A DNA stretch of 17,355 bases from Rickettsia typhi (GCA_945903615.1 CAMDOL010000017.1:1-17355), one strand, 5' to 3'; shown: positions 8,405 to 15,985, counted from the first letter of the stretch. Made by a program: numbers and translations. Notes: generated by a model from the letters alone, not told the origin.

Positions 8405-8875
8405 ATGTCTGTCCAAATCAGAAAAATTGCTCCATCTTTCAGCGCTATTTGTGATGACGGATCTAATATTGAACTAAACGAGCTTAGAGGCAAAAATGTT
8501 GTCCTCTATTTTTATCCAAAAGATGATACCCCCGGTTGTACAATTGAGGCGCAAGATTTTACTAAAAATATTGAAAAATTTGTTGCTTTAAACACTGTGG
8601 TTTTAGGAGTCTCCAGAGATTCAATCAAAAGCCATTGCAACTTTATTCAAAAATATAACTTAGCATTTAATTTAATTAGCGATGAAGATGGTGAAATTTG
8701 CTTAGCTTATGGAGTTCTAAAAGAAAAATCGATGTTTGGTAAAAAATATTTAGGAATTGATAGAAGCACTTTTATCATCGATAAAAAAGGAAATGTCGTT
8801 GAAGTTTGGAACTCGGTGAAAGTCAACGGACATGTTGATAAAATTCTGGATTTTTTAGGTAAGTTAGAAAATTAA
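8405..8875 (+). CDS. bcp: Peroxiredoxin, Bcp/PrxQ subfamily
   Basis: This 156-residue thiol peroxidase reduces hydrogen peroxide and organic hydroperoxides in the cytoplasm. The peroxidatic cysteine is C45 in the motif YPKDDTPGCTIEA. Position 50, which holds the resolving cysteine in E. coli Bcp, is Gln here. The protein must therefore use another cysteine (C78 in SHCNF and C99 are candidates) or an external thiol, as in the 1-Cys members of the family. The rest of the fold is normal, with SRDSIKSH and DRSTFIIDKKGNV in their usual places. It starts 2 bp after trcR and ends 18 bp from the convergent ABC ATPase gene. Confidence 0.92.
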   Translation: MSVQIRKIAPSFSAICDDGSNIELNELRGKNVVLYFYPKDDTPGCTIEAQDFTKNIEKFVALNTVVLGVSRDSIKSHCNFIQKYNLAFNLISDEDGEICLAYGVLKEKSMFGKKYLGIDRSTFIIDKKGNVVEVWNSVKVNGHVDKILDFLGKLEN

Positions 8876-8893
8876 TTGTATCAATTCTTAACT

Positions 8894-9616
8894 CTACCCC
8901 ACTCCAATCTCGCTCAAAAATGCTTTTTCTAAACTCTCTTCAGAGTGCTTAGCTCTAAATTCTTCTGGCTTTCCAACAAAAACAATTTTTCCATCACTTA
9001 GAATTGCAATACGATCACAAATTTCATCAATGTCAGAAAGAATGTGTGAGCTAAAAAATATAGAATTTCCAGCTTTTTTATAGTTTATTAATTGTTTTTT
9101 TAGAGCAATTCTTGCTCGTGGATCAAGCCCGCTCATTGGCTCATCCAAAATAATTAATTTTGCTTCACTCAAAAAAGTTCCGAGCAATCCTAGTTTTTGA
9201 GTCATTCCTTTGGAATATTTTGATATTCTCAAATTCAATGCACTCACATCTAAATCAAGAATTTTTGCAATTTCTTCAGCTTTTTTTAAATCAAATTTCT
9301 TTTTATGAAAACCAGTTACAAATTTTAGAAATTCTGTACCTTTTAATTGATTGGATGGTTGGAATTTTTCTGGCAAATAAGCCATATCTTTTCTGGCTTC
9401 AGGTAAGATTTTATCTACTCCAAAAATTTCTATGCCACCACCATCATGCTCTAAAAGATCAATGATGATTTTGATCAAAGTAGTTTTACCAATTCCGTTT
9501 AAACCAACGAAGCCAAAAATTTCATTATCCAAAACTTCAAGGCTGACATCATTTAAAACCATTTTTTTACCAAAGGCTTTGAAGACATTTTCTACTCTAA
9601 TTGGAACTGCGCTCAT
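8894..9616 (-). CDS. ABC transporter ATP-binding protein (ABC-2/CcmA-like exporter type)
   Basis: This 240-residue ATPase has Walker A GLNGIGKT (38-45), the YLPE segment in place of a classical Q-loop glutamine (80-83), signature YSKGMTQK (134-141), Walker B LIILDEP (154-160, catalytic E159) and switch H191. The YLPE and YSKGM variants are typical of ATPases that pair with ABC-2 type permeases. It is the last gene of the rnhB-tsaC-88 aa-yciB operon, 8 bp after yciB. No permease gene is adjacent within the window, because the next gene downstream converges from the other strand. The substrate is unknown. Confidence 0.85.
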   Translation of the reverse strand: MSAVPIRVENVFKAFGKKMVLNDVSLEVLDNEIFGFVGLNGIGKTTLIKIIIDLLEHDGGGIEIFGVDKILPEARKDMAYLPEKFQPSNQLKGTEFLKFVTGFHKKKFDLKKAEEIAKILDLDVSALNLRISKYSKGMTQKLGLLGTFLSEAKLIILDEPMSGLDPRARIALKKQLINYKKAGNSIFFSSHILSDIDEICDRIAILSDGKIVFVGKPEEFRAKHSEESLEKAFLSEIGVG

Positions 9617-9624
9617 ATTTTAAA

Positions 9625-10188
9625 TTAAGATTTTTGTTGTTTAAGAAGATAGGGAATTTGTAAACAGGTGAAAATAATTGAAATTGGTAAAATGCCAAAC
9701 ACTTTAAATTGAACCCAAAAATCGGTTGAGAAATTCCGCCAGATCAACTCATTTAAAATAGCTAAGAAAATAAAAAACCCCGCCCAACGCAGTGAAAGGT
9801 GAAGCCAAGCGTGATCGTTAATTTCAAAGGCGCTTCCAAGTAGCGTTTTAAGTAGAGGTTTTTTAGAAAAATAACCAAATAATAAAATTGCTGCAAATAA
9901 TAAATTTACTAAAGTTGGTTTTATTTTAATAAAAATTTCATTACCAGAAAAAATAGTTAAAAATCCAAATAGTCCAAGCACCAAGGCAGAAAACAGGGGC
10001 ATTTTAGCAATTTCTTTGGTAAAAATATAATTCATTGCCAAAGTTATAAAGGTGATCAGAACCAAGGTGATTGTTGCTGGAATTATTGGCTGAGGGCTGT
10101 TTGAGGTTTTGTAAATTAGAAAAAAAACCAAGAGCGGCAAAAAATCACAGATGAATTTTAAAGTGGATTTTACTTTTCTATTTTCCAT
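9625..10188 (-). CDS. yciB: Inner membrane septation protein YciB/IspZ
   Basis: This 187-residue polytopic membrane protein has about five to six hydrophobic segments (near 12-27, 36-54, 64-82, 92-106, 131-148, 160-178). Family signatures are visible: DFLPLLVFFLIY near the N-terminus, NEIFIKIKPT (83-92) before the third to fourth segment, and the C-terminal pattern LNELIWRNFSTDFWVQFKVFG (145-165) ending in a QIPYLL tail. YciB (IspA/IspZ) is an inner-membrane protein associated with cell-envelope synthesis and septation. Its start overlaps the stop of the upstream 88-residue gene by 11 bp. This is one of the few starts here with a Shine-Dalgarno-like GGAG at a proper distance, located inside the upstream coding region. 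Confidence 0.88.
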   Translation of the reverse strand: MENRKVKSTLKFICDFLPLLVFFLIYKTSNSPQPIIPATITLVLITFITLAMNYIFTKEIAKMPLFSALVLGLFGFLTIFSGNEIFIKIKPTLVNLLFAAILLFGYFSKKPLLKTLLGSAFEINDHAWLHLSLRWAGFFIFLAILNELIWRNFSTDFWVQFKVFGILPISIIFTCLQIPYLLKQQKS

Positions 10189-10444
10189 CTTGCTGCTCCG
10201 CGCCTTCTTTATTATCTTGTAATTTTTTATCGGCTAAGGATTTTTTAATTTCATCAGCCTTTTTAACATTGGCAATAATATTGATGCTTTTTGATGATAT
10301 TTCTACCAAATTATCTTTTATCTTGTCTGGGGCAAGACGATTTCCTAGGCTGTCAGGCAGGCTTTTATTGTAGAATAAGCCGTAATATAAAATGACTGCC
10401 ACTCCAACAATACGAAAAATTGGGTTGCGAATTAGTTTTTGCAT
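10178..10444 (-). CDS. Small membrane-anchored protein of unknown function
   Basis: This 88-residue protein has a short basic N-terminus, one hydrophobic segment (about 9-25, containing VGVAVILYYGLF) and then a charged Lys/Asp/Glu-rich region ending in a tail of Gln, Asp and Lys. The pattern suggests a single-pass inner-membrane protein; topology is not clear. A tract SLPDSLGNRLAPDKIKDNL (28-46) looks like a conserved core rather than low-complexity filler. It overlaps tsaC by 13 bp upstream and yciB by 11 bp downstream, so it is embedded in the operon and translationally coupled. I do not recognise a characterised family. Placement next to yciB suggests, but does not show, an envelope role. 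Confidence 0.7.
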   Translation of the reverse strand: MQKLIRNPIFRIVGVAVILYYGLFYNKSLPDSLGNRLAPDKIKDNLVEISSKSINIIANVKKADEIKKSLADKKLQDNKEGAEQQDGK

Positions 10445-11070
10445 ATCCTTAAAGATTCTTCTAATTGATTTTTTGTGATTAATCCAGATCTGATTATTTT
10501 GACACCGTCTTCTATTTTCAAAACTGTTGAGGCTATTTTATGAGTACAAACTCCGCCGTCAATTATTAAATCAATTTTCTTTTTAAAATATTGCAAAGAT
10601 TTTGTAAAGTCAGTTGCTGCGGGTTGACCGCTTGAATTGGCGCTAGTGGCAGCGATTATACCATCAAACTCATTTAATAATTCTTGGCAAAATTTATGAT
10701 CTGGAATTCTAAGACCCAAATTCTGATCATTATTATTTAATAGCGAAGAGACATTATTTTTATGATCAGCATTGGTTATTTTTTGTAGTATTAAAGTGAT
10801 CATTCCGGGCATAAATTTCTCAGCAATTGTTTCCTCATCTTTATTGAAGTGAAGAAGTTGTTTTGCTATTGCTAAATTTTTTACAAAAATTGCGACTGGT
10901 TTTTTCAAATCGCGCTGCTTAATTTGATAAAGCTTTGCAACCGCTATATCACTGGAAGCATTGCAGGCTAAAGCATAAACTGTTTCAGTGGCAAAACAGA
11001 TTATTCCATTATTTTTTAAAATTTTTGCCGCTATTTTAGAGGCGCTGGGGTCGCTTTGTTTTAAAATCAT
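10432..11070 (-). CDS. tsaC: L-threonylcarbamoyladenylate synthase (YrdC/Sua5 family)
   Basis: This 212-residue YrdC-domain enzyme makes threonylcarbamoyl-AMP from threonine, bicarbonate and ATP, the first step of the universal t6A37 modification of tRNAs that read ANN codons. Visible motifs are FATETVYALACNA (26-38; the usual form starts with Pro rather than Ala), the K-R-KP series in QIKQRDLKKPVAIFV (49-63), GLRIPDH (119-125), TSANSSGQPA (142-151) and STVLKI (181-186). Its length fits the short TsaC form or a Sua5 without its C-terminal domain. It starts 2 bp after the rnhB stop and overlaps the next gene by 13 bp. The symbol tsaC is chosen because no Sua5 C-terminal domain is present. Confidence 0.92.
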   Translation of the reverse strand: MILKQSDPSASKIAAKILKNNGIICFATETVYALACNASSDIAVAKLYQIKQRDLKKPVAIFVKNLAIAKQLLHFNKDEETIAEKFMPGMITLILQKITNADHKNNVSSLLNNNDQNLGLRIPDHKFCQELLNEFDGIIAATSANSSGQPAATDFTKSLQYFKKKIDLIIDGGVCTHKIASTVLKIEDGVKIIRSGLITKNQLEESLRICKN

Positions 11071-11072
11071 GA

Positions 11073-11771
11073 TTATTTAAATAGAGTAAAGCTTTGACGA
11101 TGATGTTGGCAAATGCCAAATTTTTTAATCATCTCAAAGTGATTGGCAGTTGGATAACCTTTATTTTTTTGCCAATTATATTGAGGAAATTGAGTATCTA
11201 ATTCAGACATAATTTTGTCTCGAGTTTCTTTGGCAATCACCGATGCTGCTGCGATGGAAAGACTTTTTTGATCACCTTTTATAATTGCTCTAGTTATTAT
11301 CTCGCTTTGATGATTGATGTCTGGAACAAAGTTACCATCAACCAAAACCACATTAGGGAGTATTCTATATTTTTGACACAAATTTTCAAAAGCCAACCTC
11401 ATTGCTAATTTGGTGGCGCCCAGAATATTAATTTGATCAATAGTTTGTTCATCAACAACTCCAATCCCAAATTTTGCAGTATTTTGTAGCTCCAAAAATA
11501 TTTCTTTTCTCATTTTTGGTGATAATTTTTTAGAATCGTTAAGGTTTTTAGGATAGTTATTTCTATCCAATATGACGCCAGCTGCAACCACTGGTCCAGA
11601 CAAAGGTCCTCTGCCGGCTTCGTCAATACCAACCACCAAAAGAAGATTGTTGTGGTTATATCTATCATATTCTTCTTCAATTAAAAAATTTGGTTTTATT
11701 TTTGTTGCAATTATCATATCGGTTTGATAGGTTTTTGGGACTTTAGTTTTTTGATAATCTAACAAAGACAT
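11073..11771 (-). CDS. rnhB: Ribonuclease HII
   Basis: This 232-residue RNase HII removes ribonucleotides misincorporated in DNA and degrades RNA in RNA-DNA hybrids. The active-site motif GIDEAGRGPLSGPVV (48-62) provides D50 and E51. The other catalytic acids are D145 (LVDGN) and D185 (AKETRD). KLSPKMR and the C-terminal GYPT and HHRQSF motifs are intact. The first 20-30 residues exceed the usual family length, and the ATG at 11769-11771 is only 7 bp from the divergent DsbA gene. The methionine at residue 19 (start at 11717) is an attractive alternative start that would leave about 61 bp for promoters. It is the first gene of a five-gene minus-strand operon. Confidence 0.93.
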   Translation of the reverse strand: MSLLDYQKTKVPKTYQTDMIIATKIKPNFLIEEEYDRYNHNNLLLVVGIDEAGRGPLSGPVVAAGVILDRNNYPKNLNDSKKLSPKMRKEIFLELQNTAKFGIGVVDEQTIDQINILGATKLAMRLAFENLCQKYRILPNVVLVDGNFVPDINHQSEIITRAIIKGDQKSLSIAAASVIAKETRDKIMSELDTQFPQYNWQKNKGYPTANHFEMIKKFGICQHHRQSFTLFK

Positions 11772-11778
11772 TTTTAAA

Positions 11779-12633
11779 ATGATAAATAAATCTACACTTC
11801 ATAAATTATTCTCCCCAAAAGCAACTGCTGCAGTTATATTGATAGCTTTAGTTGCTGCTGGAGCGTATGCTATAATCCACAAGAAAAATTTAAAATCTGA
11901 TGTGGCAAGTCCAGTGGAAAATGCTGAATTGGCAATTAAACCAACTGGTCTAGATGTGGCACAGCCAGTTAAAAATATTGGTGATGTTGAAAAAGTAATC
12001 GCAAAATGGGTCGAAGTTAATCCTGCTGCTATTATTCAGTCAGTGGTAGCGATGCAACAAAAAGCTGCGGAAAAGCAACAAAATGAGGCACAAAAAAATA
12101 TCTCTTCTAAACAAAGCGAATTATTTAAAGGAAAAAATGATCCAGCATACGCCCCAAAAGGATACGATGTATCAATAGTTGAATTCTTTGACTATAACTG
12201 CGGTTATTGTAAAAAAGTCCAAACTTCAGTTGAAGAATTGATCAAACAAGATAAAAAAGTTCGCATCATCTTCAAAGAATTGCCAATTTTAGGTCAATCT
12301 TCTGTTGAGCTTTCCAAAGTCTCTATTGCAGTGAACATTGTTTCTGCAGAAAGTTATTTAGGTTTTCATAACGCTATAATGAAAGGAAACCCTAGAACAA
12401 AAGAAGACGCTCTGGCAATCGCTAAAGGTTTGGGAATAGATACTAAAAAAGTTGAAAAAGCTTTAGAAAGTAAAAAATCTGAAATTGAAGCGCAAATCAA
12501 AACTAATCAAGAACTGGCATCTACAATTGGTATTAATGGAACTCCAGCCTTTGTGATTGGTGAGAATTTGATCCCGGGTGCTCTTGATACAGCTGCACTA
12601 AAAGAAAGAGTTGCTACCGAAAGAAAAAAATAA
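11779..12633 (+). CDS. Membrane-anchored DsbA family protein with N-terminal helical extension (ScsC/Com1-like)
   Basis: This 284-residue protein has a signal anchor at about 15-33, a linker, then a long helical segment (about 68-115, including AAIIQSVVAMQQKAAEKQQN). The position and composition of this segment resemble the oligomerisation region of ScsC-type DsbA proteins. The thioredoxin-fold domain follows with active site CGYC (C141, C144) in FFDYNCGYCKK and the cis-proline loop INGTPAF (P256). The predicted role is periplasmic disulfide formation or shuffling. In Rickettsiales, Com1-like proteins of this kind are often surface-exposed antigens, but that cannot be inferred here. It diverges from rnhB and is followed by a hairpin, so it is probably monocistronic. 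It is distinct in sequence from the DsbA-like protein at 1082-1867. Confidence 0.88.
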   Translation: MINKSTLHKLFSPKATAAVILIALVAAGAYAIIHKKNLKSDVASPVENAELAIKPTGLDVAQPVKNIGDVEKVIAKWVEVNPAAIIQSVVAMQQKAAEKQQNEAQKNISSKQSELFKGKNDPAYAPKGYDVSIVEFFDYNCGYCKKVQTSVEELIKQDKKVRIIFKELPILGQSSVELSKVSIAVNIVSAESYLGFHNAIMKGNPRTKEDALAIAKGLGIDTKKVEKALESKKSEIEAQIKTNQELASTIGINGTPAFVIGENLIPGALDTAALKERVATERKK

Positions 12634-12645
12634 GAGATTTAGTGA

Positions 12646-12692
12646 GATCCTGCAGAAATAAATTCTGTAGATCCAAGGTCTTGTTTTTCTTG
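12646..12692 (+). terminator. Probable terminator after the DsbA-family gene
   Basis: GATCCTGCAGAA (12646-12657) pairs with TTCTGTAGATC (12663-12673) with one bulged C and one G-T pair, around a five-base AT loop. A T-rich stretch follows at 12681-12692. The T-run is about 8 bases from the stem, so strength is uncertain. It lies 12 bp after the stop codon and 45 bp before the TAXI gene. Confidence 0.45.
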
Positions 12693-12737
12693 TTTTAAAT
12701 ATTTATTATGAGTTCATTAAATTTAAGTTGATAAATA

Positions 12738-13721
12738 ATGAAAAAATCTAACAAACTGTTCTTACTGTTTTCTATTGCCGCTATATCTTTTGGTGTGGAA
12801 TCTTGTTTTGCAGCAACAAAATACATAAATATTGCTACCGGTAGTATAACCGGAGTTTATTACCCAGCTGGTGGAGCAATTTGTCGTTTTGTTAATCGTG
12901 GTAGAAAAGATCACAACATCAGATGCTCAGCCGAATCCACTGGTGGATCGGTAGCAAACCTGAATGCTCTTAGAAAAGGAACGACTGATTTTGCAATTGT
13001 TCAATCTGACTGGCAGTACCACGCCTACAACGGTACTGGTTTTTTTGGTGATCAAGAGCCTTTCAAAAATTTACGTTCAATTTTTTCCTTATATACTGAA
13101 ACCTTTACTTTGGCAGTTTTAGAAAATTCTGGAATTAAAAAATTGGACGACATTGCTGGTAAAATAGTTAATTTTGGACCTCAAGGATCCGGAATGTATG
13201 CGACTATGGAAGTTTTATCCAAGGTGAAAGGGTGGAATAAATCCTCGTTTTCTGGAGTGGTCAATCTTGATCCTTCTGATCAGGTTCAGGCTTTGTGTGA
13301 TGGTAAGATTGACGTCATGATCTATACTTCTGGAAATCCAAATGGTGTATTGCAAGAAGCAACTCAATATAGCAATCCAAAATGCAAAGTGAAAATCCTA
13401 AGCGTTGATAGAGAGTCAATTGATAAATTGATCAAAGTTAATCCTTTCTATGTAAAAGCAATAATACCTGGCGGTATGTATAGAGGCAATCCGAATGATA
13501 TTGAAACTTTTGGTGTTAAGGCAACGGTTGTGACTTCTAGTCAAATTTCTGATGATGTTGTCTATAATGTAACCAAATCAGTCTTTAGTGATTTTGATAA
13601 TTTTAAAACTCTTCATCCTGTATTCTCCTCTTTGAACAAAAAAGAGGTAATTAAAGAGGGTAATTATGCCCCACTTCATTCGGGTGCGATTCGTTATTAC
13701 AAAGAAGTTGGTTTATTGTAA
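12738..13721 (+). CDS. TAXI family TRAP transporter solute-binding protein
   Basis: This 327-residue periplasmic binding protein has a cleavable signal peptide (hydrophobic 7-20, probable cleavage after CFA near residue 26). The mature protein opens with the family signature YINIATGSITGVYYPAGGAIC (29-49) and continues with the ligand-lobe features AESTGGSVANLNALRKGTTDFAIVQSD (65-91) and GPQGSGMYAT (147-156). TAXI proteins feed organic acids or amino acids such as glutamate to TRAP permeases with fused membrane subunits. No DctQM or fused permease gene is adjacent; the gene downstream is convergent. The protein is therefore an orphan in this window, and the permease must be elsewhere if it works in uptake. 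The ligand cannot be predicted. Confidence 0.93.
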   Translation: MKKSNKLFLLFSIAAISFGVESCFAATKYINIATGSITGVYYPAGGAICRFVNRGRKDHNIRCSAESTGGSVANLNALRKGTTDFAIVQSDWQYHAYNGTGFFGDQEPFKNLRSIFSLYTETFTLAVLENSGIKKLDDIAGKIVNFGPQGSGMYATMEVLSKVKGWNKSSFSGVVNLDPSDQVQALCDGKIDVMIYTSGNPNGVLQEATQYSNPKCKVKILSVDRESIDKLIKVNPFYVKAIIPGGMYRGNPNDIETFGVKATVVTSSQISDDVVYNVTKSVFSDFDNFKTLHPVFSSLNKKEVIKEGNYAPLHSGAIRYYKEVGLL

Positions 13722-13790
13722 CAGAACTTCGCGGCAACAATCTTTTTGGTGCTATCTTCAAAAAATACAAAAAATCCCTCAAAAATCTTA

Positions 13791-14114
13791 TTACTGCGTA
13801 AGTCCCGCATAAGGCTGTCTTGGTTTTTCGATCAGCTGACATTGCCCCGCAAGTTCCTGAGGGGTTGTATTGTATATTGATGTGCTGCGGTTATGCGATA
13901 AATACAAAACGGTATATCTATTCTTCTTGCTGCTCTTATTATAATATTCAATCGCATCAATAATTGATTTTTCTACCTCTGCTTTTGTTGATTGCAAAAT
14001 TAAAATACGATAAGAAGAATTAGGACAAAAAATCTCAGTATTAAATTGGGGATCTGATCTAAAAATTCCACATCCAGCTACTAACAAAGGTAATATTGTA
14101 ATAAACTTTCTCAT
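13791..14114 (-). CDS. Small lipoprotein of unknown function
   Basis: This protein is 107 residues when started at the ATG at 14112-14114. The start is set by a signal peptide MRKFITILPLLVAGC with lipobox LVAGC (lipidated C15, Gly at the next position); a longer reading from 14279 would run through bamE and is rejected. The mature part is polar, with two further cysteines (C30, C92) that could form a disulfide. A helix-like segment TKAEVEKSIIDAIEYYNK (43-60) precedes a beta-like RYTVLYLSH (66-74). It starts 4 bp after the bamE stop and is probably co-transcribed with it. I do not recognise the family; adjacency hints at outer-membrane biogenesis, but that is inference. Confidence 0.65.
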   Translation of the reverse strand: MRKFITILPLLVAGCGIFRSDPQFNTEIFCPNSSYRILILQSTKAEVEKSIIDAIEYYNKSSKKNRYTVLYLSHNRSTSIYNTTPQELAGQCQLIEKPRQPYAGLTQ

Positions 14115-14118
14115 AATT

Positions 14119-14553
14119 TTAGTTTGCCTTGACTTGTCCAATATTGCCGAATATTTGTGACCACCAACTTTTTTTTGTACTATAAACCTGTGTATAGTTT
14201 TTATCAAAACTAATTGGTTTTTGGTCTTGAAGATCATAGCTTTTGATTTTTTCAACAACATTTTTATTATCAAAAGCAATTGTAATTATTTTGCGATCTA
14301 GGATTTCTGGTTTAAAGAATAATAATTTTTTTACATCTTCCGAGTAATAAACCCACAATTCTTTGTGGTCTGATTCAGATATAAAACTAGGATAACCCAT
14401 AAAATTTAAAGCATCATTTTTATTATTTATTTTTTCCTTTAAAAGTTGGTAATCGGATAGCTCAAAAGAATAGCCTCGTTTTTCAATCTGATTGCAGGAT
14501 GTTAGGGTGAAAAGACTAATAATGACGCTGAGTAACAATATTAGATGTTTCAT
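14119..14553 (-). CDS. bamE: Outer membrane assembly lipoprotein BamE (SmpA/OmlA domain)
   Basis: This 144-residue lipoprotein has the lipobox LTSC (lipidated C20, next residue Asn) and a BamE/SmpA-OmlA domain. The visible pattern is ring-opening RGYSFE (26-31), a helix LLKEKINNKNDALNFMGYPS (37-56) matching the family I-x-x-G/N-x-S-K-x-x-V-x-x-xLGxPS element, a strand ELWVYYSED (65-73), and DRKIITIAFDNKNVVEKI (86-103). The C-terminal FGNIGQ is shared by alphaproteobacterial members. BamE is an accessory lipoprotein of the BAM complex that inserts beta-barrel proteins into the outer membrane. Divergence from rpmF-plsX-fabH is a recurrent alphaproteobacterial layout, which strengthens the call. 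Confidence 0.8.
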   Translation of the reverse strand: MKHLILLLSVIISLFTLTSCNQIEKRGYSFELSDYQLLKEKINNKNDALNFMGYPSFISESDHKELWVYYSEDVKKLLFFKPEILDRKIITIAFDNKNVVEKIKSYDLQDQKPISFDKNYTQVYSTKKSWWSQIFGNIGQVKAN

Positions 14554-14586
14554 TGATTTGATGAAAAGTGAAATGGAAATTAGCAG

Positions 14587-14614
14587 TTGATTTTATTATT
14601 TTGTTGCCTATTAT
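14587..14614 (+). promoter_or_regulatory. Promoter candidate for rpmF-plsX-fabH
   Basis: TTGATT (14587-14592) and TATTAT (14609-14614) are separated by 16 bp in the bamE/rpmF divergent spacer, 40 bp before the rpmF start. An inverted repeat GTTGC (14603-14607) / GCAAC (14616-14620) overlaps the -10 and could be an operator. Confidence 0.45.
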
Positions 14615-14653
14615 AGCAACTCATTTTTTCCAACCCAAGAAGTTTTATTTACC

Positions 14654-14866
14654 ATGGCAGTTCCTAAAAGAAAGAAGTCTAAATCAAGACGCAATATGCG
14701 TAGAGGCAGTAATGGCTCTTACAGCGTTAATCTACCAAATGTTGTAGTTGATGCAACGACTGGAGAATATAAGCTATCCCATCATATTTCTGTTGACGGT
14801 CATTACAACGGCAGAAAAGTTGTTGAATTAAGCAAAAAAGTTAGTGAAGTAGCTGAAGCTTCTTAA
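14654..14866 (+). CDS. rpmF: 50S ribosomal protein L32
   Basis: This 70-residue L32 opens with the invariant [17 protein letters not shown], continues with the family segment [25 protein letters not shown] (22-46), and has GHYNGRKV (49-56). There are no cysteines, so it is a zinc-free type without the CxxC pairs seen in some L32 proteins. It is the first gene of the rpmF-plsX-fabH cluster conserved in many bacteria, which couples ribosomal protein supply to lipid synthesis. A 48-bp spacer precedes plsX. Confidence 0.97.
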   Translation: MAVPKRKKSKSRRNMRRGSNGSYSVNLPNVVVDATTGEYKLSHHISVDGHYNGRKVVELSKKVSEVAEAS

Positions 14867-14914
14867 TAACTAGAGTGTGCGTCTTGTTGTCATAATTTAT
14901 TAAGGGATATTATA

Positions 14915-15985
14915 GTGACCAAAAAAATCAACATAGCCCTTGATTGTATGGGTGGCGATGATGCGCCGCGTTCAATAATTGAAGGCGCCAATATAATTGC
15001 CTCCTCAAATTCACGGGTTGCTTTCCTACTTTATGGAAATGCCGACCTGATCAATCCAATCTTGGATAATTGCCCAGCTCTTAAAAATAATTCCACCATT
15101 TTTCATACTGACCAAGTTATTGCTGCTGATGAGAAGCCTTCGATTGCTCTTAGAAAAGGCTCAAATTCAAGTATGCGTTTAGCTATCAATGCTGTTAAGG
15201 ATGGCCTTGCTGACGCGGTGGTTTCTGCTGGCAACACTGGTGCTTTGATGGCAATTGCTAAAATTGTTTTAAGGCCGCTTCCTTCTATTGATCGCCCTGC
15301 GATTGTTACTTTTATGCCGAATAATAAAAAAACAGCAACAGTAATGCTGGATATGGGTGCCAATGTTGATTGTAATTCTGATGTTCTGTTCCAATTTGCC
15401 ATAATGGGTAGCGCTTTTGCTAAAGCGGTTTTAAAAATTGAAAAACCTTCAATTGGAATTTTAAATGTTGGTTCAGAAGATTTAAAGGGTAGTGATTCGG
15501 TAAAAGCTGCTGCTATTTTGATTAGAGAAAGTGATTTGGCGAGTTCATTTTATGGTTATGTTGAGGGTGATGATATTGCTAAAGGTACGGTAGATGTTGT
15601 GGTTACTGATGGATTTTGTGGTAATGTGACTCTAAAGGCGATTGAGGGCACGGCGAAGATGGTATCTAGTGCTTTAAAAGAGGGTTTTAATAGCTCATTT
15701 TTGGCTAAAATTGGTTATTTGTTAGCTAGCGTTTCTTTGAGTTCGGCTCTAAGACGTCTTGATCCTAGAAATTATAATGGTGCAATGTTAGTTGGTTTAA
15801 ACGGTGTAGTGGTTAAAAGCCATGGCAGTGCTGATAAAATTAGCTTTGCTAATGCTGTGAAAGTTTCTATTTCCTTAGTTGAAGATAAAATTAACGATAA
15901 AATTATTGCTGAGATTAAATCCGCGACCAACGGCTATCAAGATGAAATTCAAAATAATAGTGAAAAAAATAATGAAAATATTTAA
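14915..15985 (+). CDS. plsX: Phosphate acyltransferase PlsX
   Basis: This 356-residue enzyme makes acyl-phosphate from acyl-ACP, the acyl donor for PlsY in phosphatidic acid synthesis at the membrane. The N-terminus has the signature ALDCMGGDDAPRSIIEGA (8-25), followed by KPSIALRKGSNSSMRLAI (74-91), SAGNTGALMA (104-113), NVGSEDLKGSD (around 185-195) and DGFCGNVTLKA (around 233-243). The last 20-25 residues are a polar, Asn/Glu-rich tail. The start is a GTG preceded by AAGGGA (14902-14907), one of the clearest Shine-Dalgarno-like sites in the window. It overlaps fabH by 14 bp. Confidence 0.96.
   Translation: MTKKINIALDCMGGDDAPRSIIEGANIIASSNSRVAFLLYGNADLINPILDNCPALKNNSTIFHTDQVIAADEKPSIALRKGSNSSMRLAINAVKDGLADAVVSAGNTGALMAIAKIVLRPLPSIDRPAIVTFMPNNKKTATVMLDMGANVDCNSDVLFQFAIMGSAFAKAVLKIEKPSIGILNVGSEDLKGSDSVKAAAILIRESDLASSFYGYVEGDDIAKGTVDVVVTDGFCGNVTLKAIEGTAKMVSSALKEGFNSSFLAKIGYLLASVSLSSALRRLDPRNYNGAMLVGLNGVVVKSHGSADKISFANAVKVSISLVEDKINDKIIAEIKSATNGYQDEIQNNSEKNNENI

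Noticed and set aside
14115..14279. Upstream extension of the small lipoprotein gene to a start at 14279.
   Set aside because: The extra 55 residues lie inside bamE in another frame and would bury the lipoprotein signal peptide. The ATG at 14112-14114 gives a perfect lipobox.
15879..15971. Earlier in-frame start for fabH.
   Set aside because: It adds 31 Lys/Ile-rich residues within plsX that have no counterpart in FabH proteins.
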